From Kosakonia sacchari (lineage in GTDB: Bacteria > Pseudomonadota > Gammaproteobacteria > Enterobacterales > Enterobacteriaceae): DNA of 64,000 nt. This document shows, in pieces, positions 33,222 through 41,624 of this stretch; within the stretch, counting starts at the first letter, position 1, and each line of letters begins with the position of its first letter. The stretch covers positions 107,914 to 171,913 of the forward strand of contig FOAY01000001.1 of assembly GCA_900109485.1 (NCBI GenBank), in the 5' to 3' direction. Made by a program: the position numbers and the translations under genes. Below the pieces are notes generated by a model. That model made no database searches. It saw only the letters and a list, made by a program, of their open reading frames with translations, and was not told the origin of the DNA.

Positions 33222-34021
33222 TGTTGCTCCGGGAAGTTTGCCGTACCGCTCATACCGGCCATCAGGGGGCTGTCGTTGCTGTCGATAACGCCTGTCAGAC
33301 TCAACGTCTGGCTGCTTTCATCAATACGCGCACCCAGGCGGGATACGCTGGCGCGCAGTGGCTTGTCTGTTTCATCCGGCGTAAAGGTAAAGGACAGCCC
33401 CGGCTTGAGCATTGAGAGCCAGCGGGATGGCACCAGCAGATCAATCTCCAGACGACGATTACTGACGATATCAAGTACAGGCGCGCCCGCCGCTACACTT
33501 TCGTAAGCCTGGGCGCGCCGCTTAACGACCTGGCCGTCGAACGGCGCCAGTATGCGGCAGCGGGTCACCTGAATCTGATACACCTGGCTTTCCGCCTGCG
33601 CCTGCGCCAGACGCGCAGCGGATAAGGATACGGCGTATTTACCGACGGATTTCATTTGTGCAAGCTGCTGATTTTGATTCAGTTCGGCTTCAGCTGCCCG
33701 GGCGGCAGCCTGAGAGGCTGCCAGTTGGGCCTGATAGATAGCGCAGTCAAAACGCGCCAGCAGATCGCCTTTCTTGAACGACTCTCCTTCCCGGAAAGGC
33801 ATTTCCGTTATACGCCCTGCAAGATCGCTCGAAATCGTCGCCTGCTCGACCGCCACCAGCATTCCGCGCGCCTGCCTGTCAGACAATTTTTCCATTTGAG
33901 TTGTCTGCCCCGGGCTATTCAATAGGGGGTCAACGGCCTGCGCCTCTACGTGAAAAAAACAGAAAGAAAGTATCGCCAGTCCAGGCGTTTTTCGAAAAAA
34001 AGTGTGTATCAAATTAATCAC
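33218..34021 (-). CDS. Periplasmic adaptor subunit (RND/HlyD membrane fusion family)
   Basis: About 267 residues with an N-terminal export signal (LAILSFCFFHVEAQA) and the usual adaptor layout: barrel half (LVAVEQATISSDLAGRITEM), coiled coil of Ala/Gln, second barrel half (RCRILAPFDGQVVKRRAQ) and a beta-barrel domain. GTG 34021, with AAGG/CAGG upstream and a compact signal peptide, is preferred; in-frame ATG 34051 and TTG 34075 are alternatives without a ribosome site. First gene of the export locus. Confidence 0.8.
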   Translation of the reverse strand: MINLIHTFFRKTPGLAILSFCFFHVEAQAVDPLLNSPGQTTQMEKLSDRQARGMLVAVEQATISSDLAGRITEMPFREGESFKKGDLLARFDCAIYQAQLAASQAAARAAEAELNQNQQLAQMKSVGKYAVSLSAARLAQAQAESQVYQIQVTRCRILAPFDGQVVKRRAQAYESVAAGAPVLDIVSNRRLEIDLLVPSRWLSMLKPGLSFTFTPDETDKPLRASVSRLGARIDESSQTLSLTGVIDSNDSPLMAGMSGTANFPEQQ

Positions 34022-34390
34022 ACCAACCTGCCTTAATTCTGCTGAGTGCATATGAGACAGAGGCGAAAGAAACAACCTTCTGAATCTTCACCGAATAATC
34101 GTACTTATTTGGTCGAGTATAGTAAATTTACAATAATAGCAAGGGTGATTTTACCGCCGCTTGCGTTTTGTATTTGGCCGGGTGAGCCGTAAATTAAAAC
34201 AACTGCGGTTTGCATCTGCCGGCGATAAGAGACAATCGCTAAGGTCGCCTCAGGAACTGGATCCATGGCCCCAGGGAAGACGTCTGGCATGTCCACTTCT
34301 CGCTGTGAGTTCAACGGGTCGATGCAACGCTATCCTTAATCAAGAGGGACGTTGCAAGTGATTACTGAGTAAAACAGCCCGAAGAACCTC
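34022..34390. other. Intergenic region upstream of the export locus
   Basis: About 370 bases between two minus-strand genes. It should hold the promoter of the export locus, but I see no clear promoter elements, hrp box or repeat, and no credible gene. Confidence 0.4.
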
Positions 34391-34939
34391 TCAGTTAACT
34401 CCCAGTACAGAATTAATCATCGCTACCATTTTATTAATATCGTGAACAGTGTAATAGTCTGCTCTGCGGTCAAAGATCATATTATCTAAAGTCCAATTAC
34501 GAGTGTATGCAAGGTCAACAAACGCCGGTGAGCCATCAGTAAAGTAGCGAAATTCAATATCAGTATCTTTGATAGCAGCTTCGCTGTTATATTTTAGCCT
34601 TATTGACTCTTGCTCGGGTTTGGGTAAGCCAGACCATTCCAAAAATTTAATGAATGGCTGCATTTTTTCACTATAGTTTTCTTTAGTTACCCAGCCAGTT
34701 TGTCCAACCCAATGCCATGGTCCGCCATCATCCCTGACGAATCCAGTACTCTTGTCATATCCTATCGCAAAAATCGGACCAGAATAACTGGCATAATCAT
34801 AAAATTTATGTTTATCTTCGTTATATTCTTTTCCATAAATATGAGAGTCATATAAATTATTAGGTTTCAGCAGTGTGTTACATCCTGAGATGAAAAATGA
34901 TAATGTAAAAACAAAGCCAGGATTAATCCATTTTTTCAT
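34391..34939 (-). CDS. Lipoprotein of unknown function
   Basis: 182 residues with a lipoprotein signal (FISGC, Cys20) and a mature domain rich in Tyr, Asp, Lys and Trp (GPWHWVGQTGWVTKE). No family is recognised. The gene is strongly AT-rich compared with its neighbours and stands alone between the export locus and tRNA-Phe, which marks it as recently acquired island cargo. Start ATG 34939 gives a normal signal peptide. Confidence 0.65.
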   Translation of the reverse strand: MKKWINPGFVFTLSFFISGCNTLLKPNNLYDSHIYGKEYNEDKHKFYDYASYSGPIFAIGYDKSTGFVRDDGGPWHWVGQTGWVTKENYSEKMQPFIKFLEWSGLPKPEQESIRLKYNSEAAIKDTDIEFRYFTDGSPAFVDLAYTRNWTLDNMIFDRRADYYTVHDINKMVAMINSVLGVN

Positions 34940-35289
34940 TGTTAATGCTCACTCTATTAAAATGTCATTTTTATAGTCAACTCTTTACGTGACTCATTGC
35001 CGCTTCAATAATATTTTTTTGGTGTATTTCTCTTCATGTTTTTTTTGCGTGGATAATTATCGGCAAAAAAAGACATTTCTTTATCTATTTGGCAATTTTT
35101 ACACGAGAACTATTACTCAGAATTCGTTGAGTTCTGGACTCGCTATGGCGAGAGAGGTCTGTGGAAAGCTACCGATTTTGAATAGACACTTCTTTCGTAG
35201 CAATTTTTCACTTGAGACGTTTTCGCCCGGTAACGTTCAGGCAGATCCACATAATCAGCACCGTACGCCGTAAGCAGGCTGACCGTAGA
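34940..35289. other. AT-rich spacer at the island end
   Basis: 350 bases without a credible gene, AT-rich up to about 35130 and then of mixed composition, leading into the duplicated tRNA-Phe region. A 94-codon plus-strand frame here has no ribosome site or recognisable domain. Confidence 0.4.
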
Positions 35290-35359
35290 AGTCCGGAAGC
35301 AGAAAAGCAAAAACCCGCCTGTTGGGCGGGTTCTTTAAATAGTGGTGCCCGGACTTGGA
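35290..35359 (-). repeat. Downstream copy of the tRNA-Phe 3' end plus terminator (70 bp)
   Basis: Aligns without gaps to 35453-35522. It contains 17 bases of the tRNA 3' end (35343-35359, one mismatch) and a terminator hairpin (CCCGCC/GGCGGG) whose stem has changed by paired substitutions relative to the other copy (CCAGCC/GGCTGG), so the hairpin is under selection. Could be a tandem remnant of tRNA-Phe, an RtT-type repeat or an attachment-site scar. Confidence 0.8.
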
Positions 35360-35361
35360 CT

Positions 35362-35448
35362 AACGCCGTCAGGCGTTGAACAGCGCGCTTGTCGCGCTGG
35401 CCCCGAAGGGGTGAGCCGCTTGCGGCGAATAATCGAACGAAGTTCGAT
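35362..35448 (-). ncRNA. Run of five short hairpins downstream of tRNA-Phe, RtT-like
   Basis: Five perfect stems follow each other: 35362-35377 (AACGCC/GGCGTT), 35381-35399 (CAGCGCG/CGCGCTG), 35401-35411 (CCCC/GGGG), 35415-35426 (GCCGC/GCGGC) and 35432-35448 (ATCGAAC/GTTCGAT). The block is bounded by the tRNA-Phe terminator and the second tRNA 3'-end copy. This is the organisation of the RtT repeat RNA of the E. coli tyrT operon, which also carries repeated tRNA 3' ends. Function unknown. Confidence 0.5.
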
Positions 35449-35473
35449 GGAGAGTCCGGAAACAGAAAGGCAA

Positions 35474-35496
35474 AAACCCAGCCATAGGCTGGGTTC
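35474..35496 (-). terminator. Terminator of tRNA-Phe
   Basis: Minus-strand stem AACCCAGC / GCTGGGTT followed by a T run, just after the tRNA CCA end. The second copy of the same element lies at about 35309-35332. Confidence 0.85.
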
Positions 35497-35505
35497 TTTA
35501 AATAG

Positions 35506-35581
35506 TGGTGCCCGGACTCGGAATCGAACCAAGGACACGGGGATTTTCAATCCCCTGCTCTACCGACTGAGCTATCCGGGC
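35506..35581 (-). tRNA. pheV: tRNA-Phe (anticodon GAA)
   Basis: 76 bases with encoded CCA. 5' GCCCGGAT pairs with the 3' acceptor strand, the D arm has AGCTCAGTCGGTAGAGC, the anticodon stem GGGGA/TCCCC holds TTGAAAA with anticodon GAA, and the T arm carries GGTTCGATTCC. The order speC-yqgA-tRNA-Phe is the same as at E. coli pheV, a frequent island insertion site; here the Hrp and export genes lie on its 3' side. Confidence 0.98.
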
Positions 35582-35686
35582 AACGGGGCGCATTAAACCT
35601 GATTCCCCACGCTCCGTCAACGAAATTTCTTTAATTCGCAGCGGACTGCACAATCTATCACCACTTTGTTGATGCTGCTCGTTGGC

Positions 35687-36403
35687 TCAGGCAAAAAATG
35701 CCGTCCACAGCGCGGATATGGGCATCGCAATCACCAGCGCAGGCAGCATATTCGCCACCGCAAACATCTTGATGCCGCAAATATGTAGCCCGGTCGCCAG
35801 CAGTAAAACACCGCCCACGGCGGTGAAATCGCCCATCATCGCAGGTGTGGTTAGCGGCAGGATCAGCGTTGCGCAGGTGGCGAGCGTCAGTTGAATAATC
35901 AGCATCGGCACGGAAATCACCGCGACGGCAAAACCCAGTGAGGTAGCGAAGATCACCGCCGTAAAGAAATCGAGAAACGCTTTGGCGATCAAAATGCTCG
36001 GATCGCCGGTCATCCCTTCACGCATGGCACCAAAGATCCCGGTGCCGCTGGCGCAGAACAGAATAATAATAGCCACCAGGCTCTGAATAAAAGATTCATG
36101 CGCGCTGCTGGCTTCACCGTCTTTGCGTTTTTGCACCAGATTGCGCAGCGCGTTGACGCCGCCGCTGATCCCACGCTCGACATAGCAAAGCTCGCCGATA
36201 AGCGTACCCACCAGCGTCGCCAGCACCATCACCGGCAGGTTCACGCACTTAATGACCAGCAGGATGCCGATACCTAACGAGGCCAGGCCAAAAATCGACG
36301 GCATTGAATTACGCACTCGCTCCGGCAGCCGGTGGCTGAGCAAGGCGCCAATTGTTCCGCCGATCAATATGGCGGCGGCATTGATAAAAGGTCCAGTTAA
36401 CAC
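35687..36403 (-). CDS. yqgA: YqgA, DUF554 membrane protein
   Basis: 238 residues, polytopic, aligning closely with E. coli YqgA (LGIGILLVIKCVNLP, FCASGTGIFGAMREGMTGDPS, GIKMFAVANMLPAL). The function in E. coli is not established; DUF554 proteins are small inner-membrane proteins. The frame is open further upstream, but GTG 36403 with AGGAG seven bases before it matches the E. coli start (GPFINA follows). Divergent from speC. Confidence 0.92.
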   Translation of the reverse strand: MLTGPFINAAAILIGGTIGALLSHRLPERVRNSMPSIFGLASLGIGILLVIKCVNLPVMVLATLVGTLIGELCYVERGISGGVNALRNLVQKRKDGEASSAHESFIQSLVAIIILFCASGTGIFGAMREGMTGDPSILIAKAFLDFFTAVIFATSLGFAVAVISVPMLIIQLTLATCATLILPLTTPAMMGDFTAVGGVLLLATGLHICGIKMFAVANMLPALVIAMPISALWTAFFA

Positions 36404-36803
36404 GCCATCACTCCTGTGTTTCATATAACTGAATAATATGCGGCCCAGAATAGCATTTTTATGCGCGGTTGAGGCTGCGTTGGTTGCGCCAGTGGGGGAA
36501 AGGTGCCATGATTGCGCGAATTTTCTTCCACCTAAACGGGGCCGCCTGATGACGCACCATTCAGCCGTTAGCCAGAGAGATTGCGCGCTTGCGCAAACGG
36601 GCACCCGTCTCATTTTATCGCCTACTTCACTCACCATGCGGTGAGGGTAACGCACGCTCACTGTAGGACAACAGTAAGATCAGAGACGTTCTGCTTTTAC
36701 TGATGTCTGGCGGTTGGAGCTGGCTCCAGTCAGACACGTTCGTTGGGCGAAGCAGCAGCTTCGTCCGGGGCCTTTTACTCCCCTGAAACGGGTATTCGTG
36801 CTT
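36404..36803 (+). other. yqgA-speC intergenic region and structured speC leader
   Basis: 400 bases with promoters for both divergent genes. The part before speC can form several small hairpins: TCACC/GGTGA (about 36633-36646), TGGAGC/GCTCCA (about 36715-36728) and CGAAGC/GCTTCG (about 36747-36762). No convincing leader peptide was found. Confidence 0.45.
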
Positions 36804-38939
36804 ATGAAATCGATGAAAATTGCCGTCAGCTGCGAGCTGGTATCCCTGCTTTCCACCCACCGCGAAGTGGTGACGCTGGAGAGTACCGACTTTACGGATG
36901 TGGCGGCAGTCGTCATAACAGTGGCGGAGAGTCGTAGCGGCATTCTGGCGCTGCTCAAACGGACAGGTTTTAACGTGCCGGTATTCTTGTTCTCCGCTGA
37001 GCCGGTCGATATGCCGGAAGGCATTACGGCGGTTATCTCTGGCAAAGATCAGGAGTGGCTGGAACTGGAAGCCGCAGCCGTCGATTATGAAGACAATTTG
37101 CTGCCGCCGTTTTTCGATACGCTGCGCCAGTATGTCGAAATGGACAACAGCACCTTTGCTTGTCCGGGTCATCAGCACGGTGAATTTTTCAAAAAGCATC
37201 CGGCAGGACGCCAGTTCTATGAATTTTTCGGCGAGAACGTTTTTCGCGCCGACATGTGTAACGCCGACGTCAAACTGGGCGATCTGTTGATCCACGAAGG
37301 ATCGGCAAAGCATGCGCAGAAATTCGCGGCGAAAGTGTTTAACGCTGACAAAACCTATTTCGTCCTCAACGGCACATCCGCTGCTAATAAGGTGGTGACC
37401 AACGCGCTGCTGACCCGCGGCGATCTGGTGCTGTTCGATCGCAATAACCATAAATCCAATCACCACGGCGCGCTGATCCAGGCCGGAGCCACGCCGGTTT
37501 ATCTGGAAGCGGCACGCAACCCGTTTGGTTTTATCGGCGGCATCGACGATCACTGTTTCGATGAGAAATACCTGCGCGATCTGATCCGCGATGTCGCACC
37601 GCATAAGGCCGATCGGCCACGTCCGTTTCGCCTGGCGGTGATCCAGCTTGGCACTTACGACGGCACTATCTACAACGCCCGTCAGGTGATCGACAAGATT
37701 GGCAGCCTGTGTGATTACATTCTGTTTGATTCCGCGTGGGTCGGTTACGAGCAGTTTATCCCGATGATGGCGGACTGCTCGCCGCTGCTGCTGGATCTGA
37801 ACGAAAACGATCCGGGTATTTTTGTTACTCAGTCGGTGCACAAACAGCAGGCCGGTTTCTCGCAAACCTCGCAGATCCATAAGAAGGATAACCATCTGCG
37901 CGGCCAGGCGCGATTCTGCCCGCATAAGCGGCTGAACAACGCCTTTATGCTGCATGCCTCGACCAGCCCGTTCTATCCGCTGTTCGCCGCGCTGGATGTG
38001 AACGCCAAAATCCATCAGGGCGAGAGCGGACGCCGCCTGTGGGCCGAGTGCGTGGCGCTGGGGATCGAAGCGCGCAAGGCGATCATTGCCAACTGCAAAA
38101 TGATCAAACCTTTTGTGCCGCCAGAGATCGCCGGTCGCCCGTGGCAGGATCATCCCACCGAGGTGATTGCCCGCGAACGCCGCTTCTTCAGCTTTGAGCC
38201 GGGTGACAAATGGCACGGCTTTGAGGGCTATGCGCGCGAACAGTATTTTGTTGATCCCTGCAAGCTGCTGCTGACCACGCCAGGCATCGATGCAGAAACC
38301 GGGGAATACGCCGATTTTGGTATTCCGGCGACTATTCTGGCGCACTTCCTGCGCGAGAACGGCATCGTACCGGAGAAGTGCGATCTCAACTCGATCCTGT
38401 TCCTGCTGACGCCAGCCGAGAGCGCAGAGAAGATGGCACAGCTGGTGGCGATGCTCGGCCAGTTTGAACAGCATATTGAGGATGACACGCCGCTCGCCGA
38501 TGTGCTGCCGACCATTTTTAACAAATACCCGGTGCGCTACCGCGATTACACTCTGCGTGAGCTGTGCCAGGAGATGCACGATCTGTATGTCAGCTTTGAT
38601 GTGAAGGATCTGCAAAAAGCGATGTTCCGCAAAGAAAGCCTGCCAGCGGTGGTGATGAATCCTCAGGACGCCAACAGCGAGTTTATTCGCGGCAACGTTG
38701 AACTGGTGCGTATCAGCGAGGCAGAAGGGCGCATCGCCGCTGAAGGCGCGCTGCCTTACCCGCCGGGCGTGCTGTGCGTGGTGCCGGGTGAAGTGTGGGG
38801 CGGGGCCGTCCAGCGCTACTTCCTGGCGCTGGAAGAGGGCGTCAATCTGCTACCGGGCTTTTCACCGGAGTTGCAGGGCGTCTATTCCGAAACCGATGCC
38901 GACGGGATCAAACGCCTGTACGGCTATGTGCTGAAGTAA
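36804..38939 (+). CDS. speC: Biosynthetic/constitutive ornithine decarboxylase SpeC
   Basis: PLP-dependent fold-type I decarboxylase making putrescine from ornithine. 711 residues from ATG 36804 (MKSMKIAVSCELVS), exactly the E. coli SpeC length and start. The PLP lysine lies in SVHKQQAGFSQTSQIHKK. The wing, PLP and C-terminal domains all align. An upstream in-frame TTG at 36714 is not supported. A very long frame on the opposite strand here is a shadow of this gene. Confidence 0.97.
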   Translation: MKSMKIAVSCELVSLLSTHREVVTLESTDFTDVAAVVITVAESRSGILALLKRTGFNVPVFLFSAEPVDMPEGITAVISGKDQEWLELEAAAVDYEDNLLPPFFDTLRQYVEMDNSTFACPGHQHGEFFKKHPAGRQFYEFFGENVFRADMCNADVKLGDLLIHEGSAKHAQKFAAKVFNADKTYFVLNGTSAANKVVTNALLTRGDLVLFDRNNHKSNHHGALIQAGATPVYLEAARNPFGFIGGIDDHCFDEKYLRDLIRDVAPHKADRPRPFRLAVIQLGTYDGTIYNARQVIDKIGSLCDYILFDSAWVGYEQFIPMMADCSPLLLDLNENDPGIFVTQSVHKQQAGFSQTSQIHKKDNHLRGQARFCPHKRLNNAFMLHASTSPFYPLFAALDVNAKIHQGESGRRLWAECVALGIEARKAIIANCKMIKPFVPPEIAGRPWQDHPTEVIARERRFFSFEPGDKWHGFEGYAREQYFVDPCKLLLTTPGIDAETGEYADFGIPATILAHFLRENGIVPEKCDLNSILFLLTPAESAEKMAQLVAMLGQFEQHIEDDTPLADVLPTIFNKYPVRYRDYTLRELCQEMHDLYVSFDVKDLQKAMFRKESLPAVVMNPQDANSEFIRGNVELVRISEAEGRIAAEGALPYPPGVLCVVPGEVWGGAVQRYFLALEEGVNLLPGFSPELQGVYSETDADGIKRLYGYVLK

Positions 38940-38969
38940 CCTCGCTCCCTTGTCCGGTAAGGGACAGCA

Positions 38970-39662
38970 TTACGCGGCCACCCGGCGATACATCCGGCGC
39001 GGGTGGCCGATTTTTCCGTACTGCATCTCGACCACCAGAAAACCCGCTTCCACGCAGTGTTCGAGGTAGCGACGGGTGGTGGTTTTGCTTAATCCCGTTT
39101 CACTGACCACTTCATCAACGGAAAAGCAGCGTTCGGCTTCGTCGGCAAATAGCTTTTGCACCAGCGCCAGCGTGTTCTCCTCAATGCCCTTACTGCCATT
39201 ATCCTGGCGGTAGTTTTTGGCCTGCAATTGATAGAGTGAATCGACGTTTTGCTGATCGACGATTTTCCACACCCGCTGCTGATCGGCAAACTGCACAAAG
39301 CGCTCCAGCGACTGGCTCAACCGCTTCCACGACACCGGTTTGAGGATATAGTCGAACGCGCCATTGCGGATCGCCTGGCTACAGGTATCCATATCGCTGG
39401 CAGCGGTAATAAAAATGACTGAGCAGTTGGCGCGGATAATTTGCGTATCGCTAATCAGCGTAATGCCTTTGCCATCCGGCAGATAGTTATCCAGCAGAAC
39501 CAGCTGCGGTTGCATGCTGTCCAGCATGACTTTTGCTTCTGCCAGCGACGAGGCGATCCCCACCAGCCGCAAGCGCGGATGTTTGCCGATAAGCTCCGCA
39601 TGAAGCTGCGCAAGGGCGTGTTCATCTTCCACTATCAGCACGTCTATCAGTTCATGTTGCAT
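38970..39662 (-). CDS. citB: CitB/DpiA-type response regulator of citrate fermentation
   Basis: 230 residues. Receiver domain with VEDE at the acidic pocket and phospho-acceptor Asp58 (LVLLDNYLPDGKG), followed by a winged-helix output domain (CFSVDEVVSETGLSKTTTRRYLEHC) of the CitB/DcuR type. It activates the divergent citS-citC operon on citrate under anaerobic conditions. Starts at ATG 39662 inside the end of citA (11-base overlap). Confidence 0.93.
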   Translation of the reverse strand: MQHELIDVLIVEDEHALAQLHAELIGKHPRLRLVGIASSLAEAKVMLDSMQPQLVLLDNYLPDGKGITLISDTQIIRANCSVIFITAASDMDTCSQAIRNGAFDYILKPVSWKRLSQSLERFVQFADQQRVWKIVDQQNVDSLYQLQAKNYRQDNGSKGIEENTLALVQKLFADEAERCFSVDEVVSETGLSKTTTRRYLEHCVEAGFLVVEMQYGKIGHPRRMYRRVAA

Positions 39663-41289
39663 AATTCTGATCTTCCAGGGTCGGTACGGGACGCAGTACG
39701 TTGCCCGTTTCAGGAATAAACAAAGAGAAAATGGTGCCGCGCGGTTCGTTGGCCGAGACCTCAATCGAACCACCGACATGCGCGACATAGTTGGCGATCA
39801 GGTACAGCCCGATGCCATGATCGCCACGGCGTTTGGTGGTTATCCCGCGCTCAAAAATGTGCTCACGGATTTCCGGCGCGATCCCCACGCCGCGATCCGC
39901 CACCTCAATAATCAACTCGTGTTCATGCTGCAGGATCAGCACCTCGACCGGCTCGTGCGGCAACTCTGCGCGCTGTGTCGCTTCAATGGCGTTATCCAGC
40001 AGATTGCCGATGATCGAAATCAACTCCGCCTCGCCCAGCGTGCGGCAGGGGCGATCCATCCGGCACGACGGATCAAACGCCAGTTCGACGCCTTTTTCGC
40101 GGGCGCGCGCCGCTTTACCCAACAACAGGCCGCACAATGTCGGCGAACTAAAGTGCGATGAGATAAAGTCCAGCAGCTCCTGCGCATGCTCCGACTGCGC
40201 CTGAATATAGCGAATGGCGTCGTCGTAACGCTCCATGTGCAGCAGCCCCGACAGCGTGGCCATACGGTTGAGTTGCTCATGTCGCATAATGCGCAGGTTA
40301 TCGACATAGCGTTTTACCTGGCTCAGTTGTGCGCTGAGGCTGTCGATCTCATTGCGGTCGCGGAAGGTGATCACCCAGCCCTGCAACTTATTCTCCAGCA
40401 TAATGCGCACCCGGCTGGCAATGACCGTCAGCTGGTTGAACCGGCAAATCTCATCGTGCGTGTCATTCTCCAGCATCACCTCGCGGGCGAAAAAGGGCAC
40501 TGGCGCAATGACTTCGGCGATGGTTTGCTCGCGCAGTGCACGCGTCGGCTGGCTTAAACCCAGCAGTTTACGCGCCGCCTGGTTAATCACCTCGATACGC
40601 AATTCGCTATCAATGGCGATCACCCCTTCGTAGATCGACTCCATCATCGCTTTCTGCTGACGAACCAACAGACCAATTTCGCGCGGCTCCAGTGAGAAGA
40701 TCTGCTTTTTGATGCTGCGGGTAAAAAACCAGGAAAAAACAAACAGCGCTACCAGTAACAGCACTGCGGCGATAAAAATGTTGATCACTTTACCCAGCGT
40801 GATCGTGTCGAGATAGCTGGTCAGGTAGCCGACGGAAACAATCCCCACCACATGCCCGGTATCATCAAATATTGGCGCTTTGCTGCGTAGTGAAATCCCC
40901 AGCCCTCCTTTGCGAATGGTCGTTGTACTTTTTCCCTGTAGTACCTCGGCATTGTCGCCGCCAATCAACGTTTTTCCGACGACATCAGAATGCACTGAGT
41001 GAAATAGATGCAGCCCTTTGTCATCGCCGATAACAATAAAGCTTGCATCGCTGTGCGCCACTACTTTATGCATAAATTGCGCGATGGCTCGAATATCTTT
41101 ATTGGCAACCGACTGGCGTAAATTCGGAATGATCGCTATTTCTTCCGCCTGTATTTTGGCTCTTGCGCTCATCTCCTGGTATAGCTGGCGACCAACGTCC
41201 TTGTAATAATAAACGCCTAATAAAACGAAGAGACCGGAGAAGAAAAGCACCAGTGAAATAAAAAGTTTGATTTGGAAAGAGACTTTCAT
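39652..41289 (-). CDS. citA: CitA/DpiB-type citrate sensor kinase
   Basis: 545 residues: a transmembrane helix (about 8-28), periplasmic PASp citrate-binding domain (about 35-165), second transmembrane helix (about 168-188), cytoplasmic PAS (about 215-315), phospho-acceptor His337 in IMRHEQLNRMATL, and a C-terminal HATPase (N box NLLDNAIEA, G box DRGVGIAPE). Start ATG 41289 (MKVSFQIKLF) gives the family N-terminus. Co-transcribed with citB and divergent from citS. Confidence 0.94.
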   Translation of the reverse strand: MKVSFQIKLFISLVLFFSGLFVLLGVYYYKDVGRQLYQEMSARAKIQAEEIAIIPNLRQSVANKDIRAIAQFMHKVVAHSDASFIVIGDDKGLHLFHSVHSDVVGKTLIGGDNAEVLQGKSTTTIRKGGLGISLRSKAPIFDDTGHVVGIVSVGYLTSYLDTITLGKVINIFIAAVLLLVALFVFSWFFTRSIKKQIFSLEPREIGLLVRQQKAMMESIYEGVIAIDSELRIEVINQAARKLLGLSQPTRALREQTIAEVIAPVPFFAREVMLENDTHDEICRFNQLTVIASRVRIMLENKLQGWVITFRDRNEIDSLSAQLSQVKRYVDNLRIMRHEQLNRMATLSGLLHMERYDDAIRYIQAQSEHAQELLDFISSHFSSPTLCGLLLGKAARAREKGVELAFDPSCRMDRPCRTLGEAELISIIGNLLDNAIEATQRAELPHEPVEVLILQHEHELIIEVADRGVGIAPEIREHIFERGITTKRRGDHGIGLYLIANYVAHVGGSIEVSANEPRGTIFSLFIPETGNVLRPVPTLEDQNYAT

Positions 41290-41624
41290 GACATCACGCA
41301 CAGCAGCCAACCATGCGCCAATGTAGCATCTTTTTTAACATGAGTGCGGAGTTTACTGGAAACTTGTGATCCCTTGCACAGCGTGGTCTGGTGCTTAAAA
41401 ATGCCCTGTTAAATATTCTTTTTTGGAAATGTTATTAAGTTGTATTTATATATAAAAAAACCATAAAAACCACAGTAATAAATAAGCGATGAATCACACA
41501 AAATAAAAGAAACCATAAAAACCATAGGTGCCATTAAAACAACGATTTTATTATGCATTCCCTCACATAAAGTGCGTTTTTAGCCCTTTACTCTGTACGC
41601 ACAAAATAACCAAGGGGCTTAATT
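41290..41624. promoter_or_regulatory. citA-citS divergent promoter region with phased repeats
   Basis: AT-rich 335-base control region. The 15-mer AAACCATAAAAACCA occurs twice, at 41458-41472 and 41510-41524, start to start 52 bases, close to five helical turns; these are candidate CitB operators. TGTGA-TCCCTT-GCACA at 41365-41380 resembles a CRP site (one mismatch). Confidence 0.55.

Noticed and set aside
34989..35273. A 94-codon plus-strand frame near the island end
   Set aside because: Phe/Ser-rich translation of AT-rich DNA with no ribosome site or similarity.
36627..38615. A 662-codon open frame antisense to speC
   Set aside because: It mirrors the codon bias of speC on the opposite strand, has no recognisable domain, and the speC product aligns along its full length with E. 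coli SpeC.
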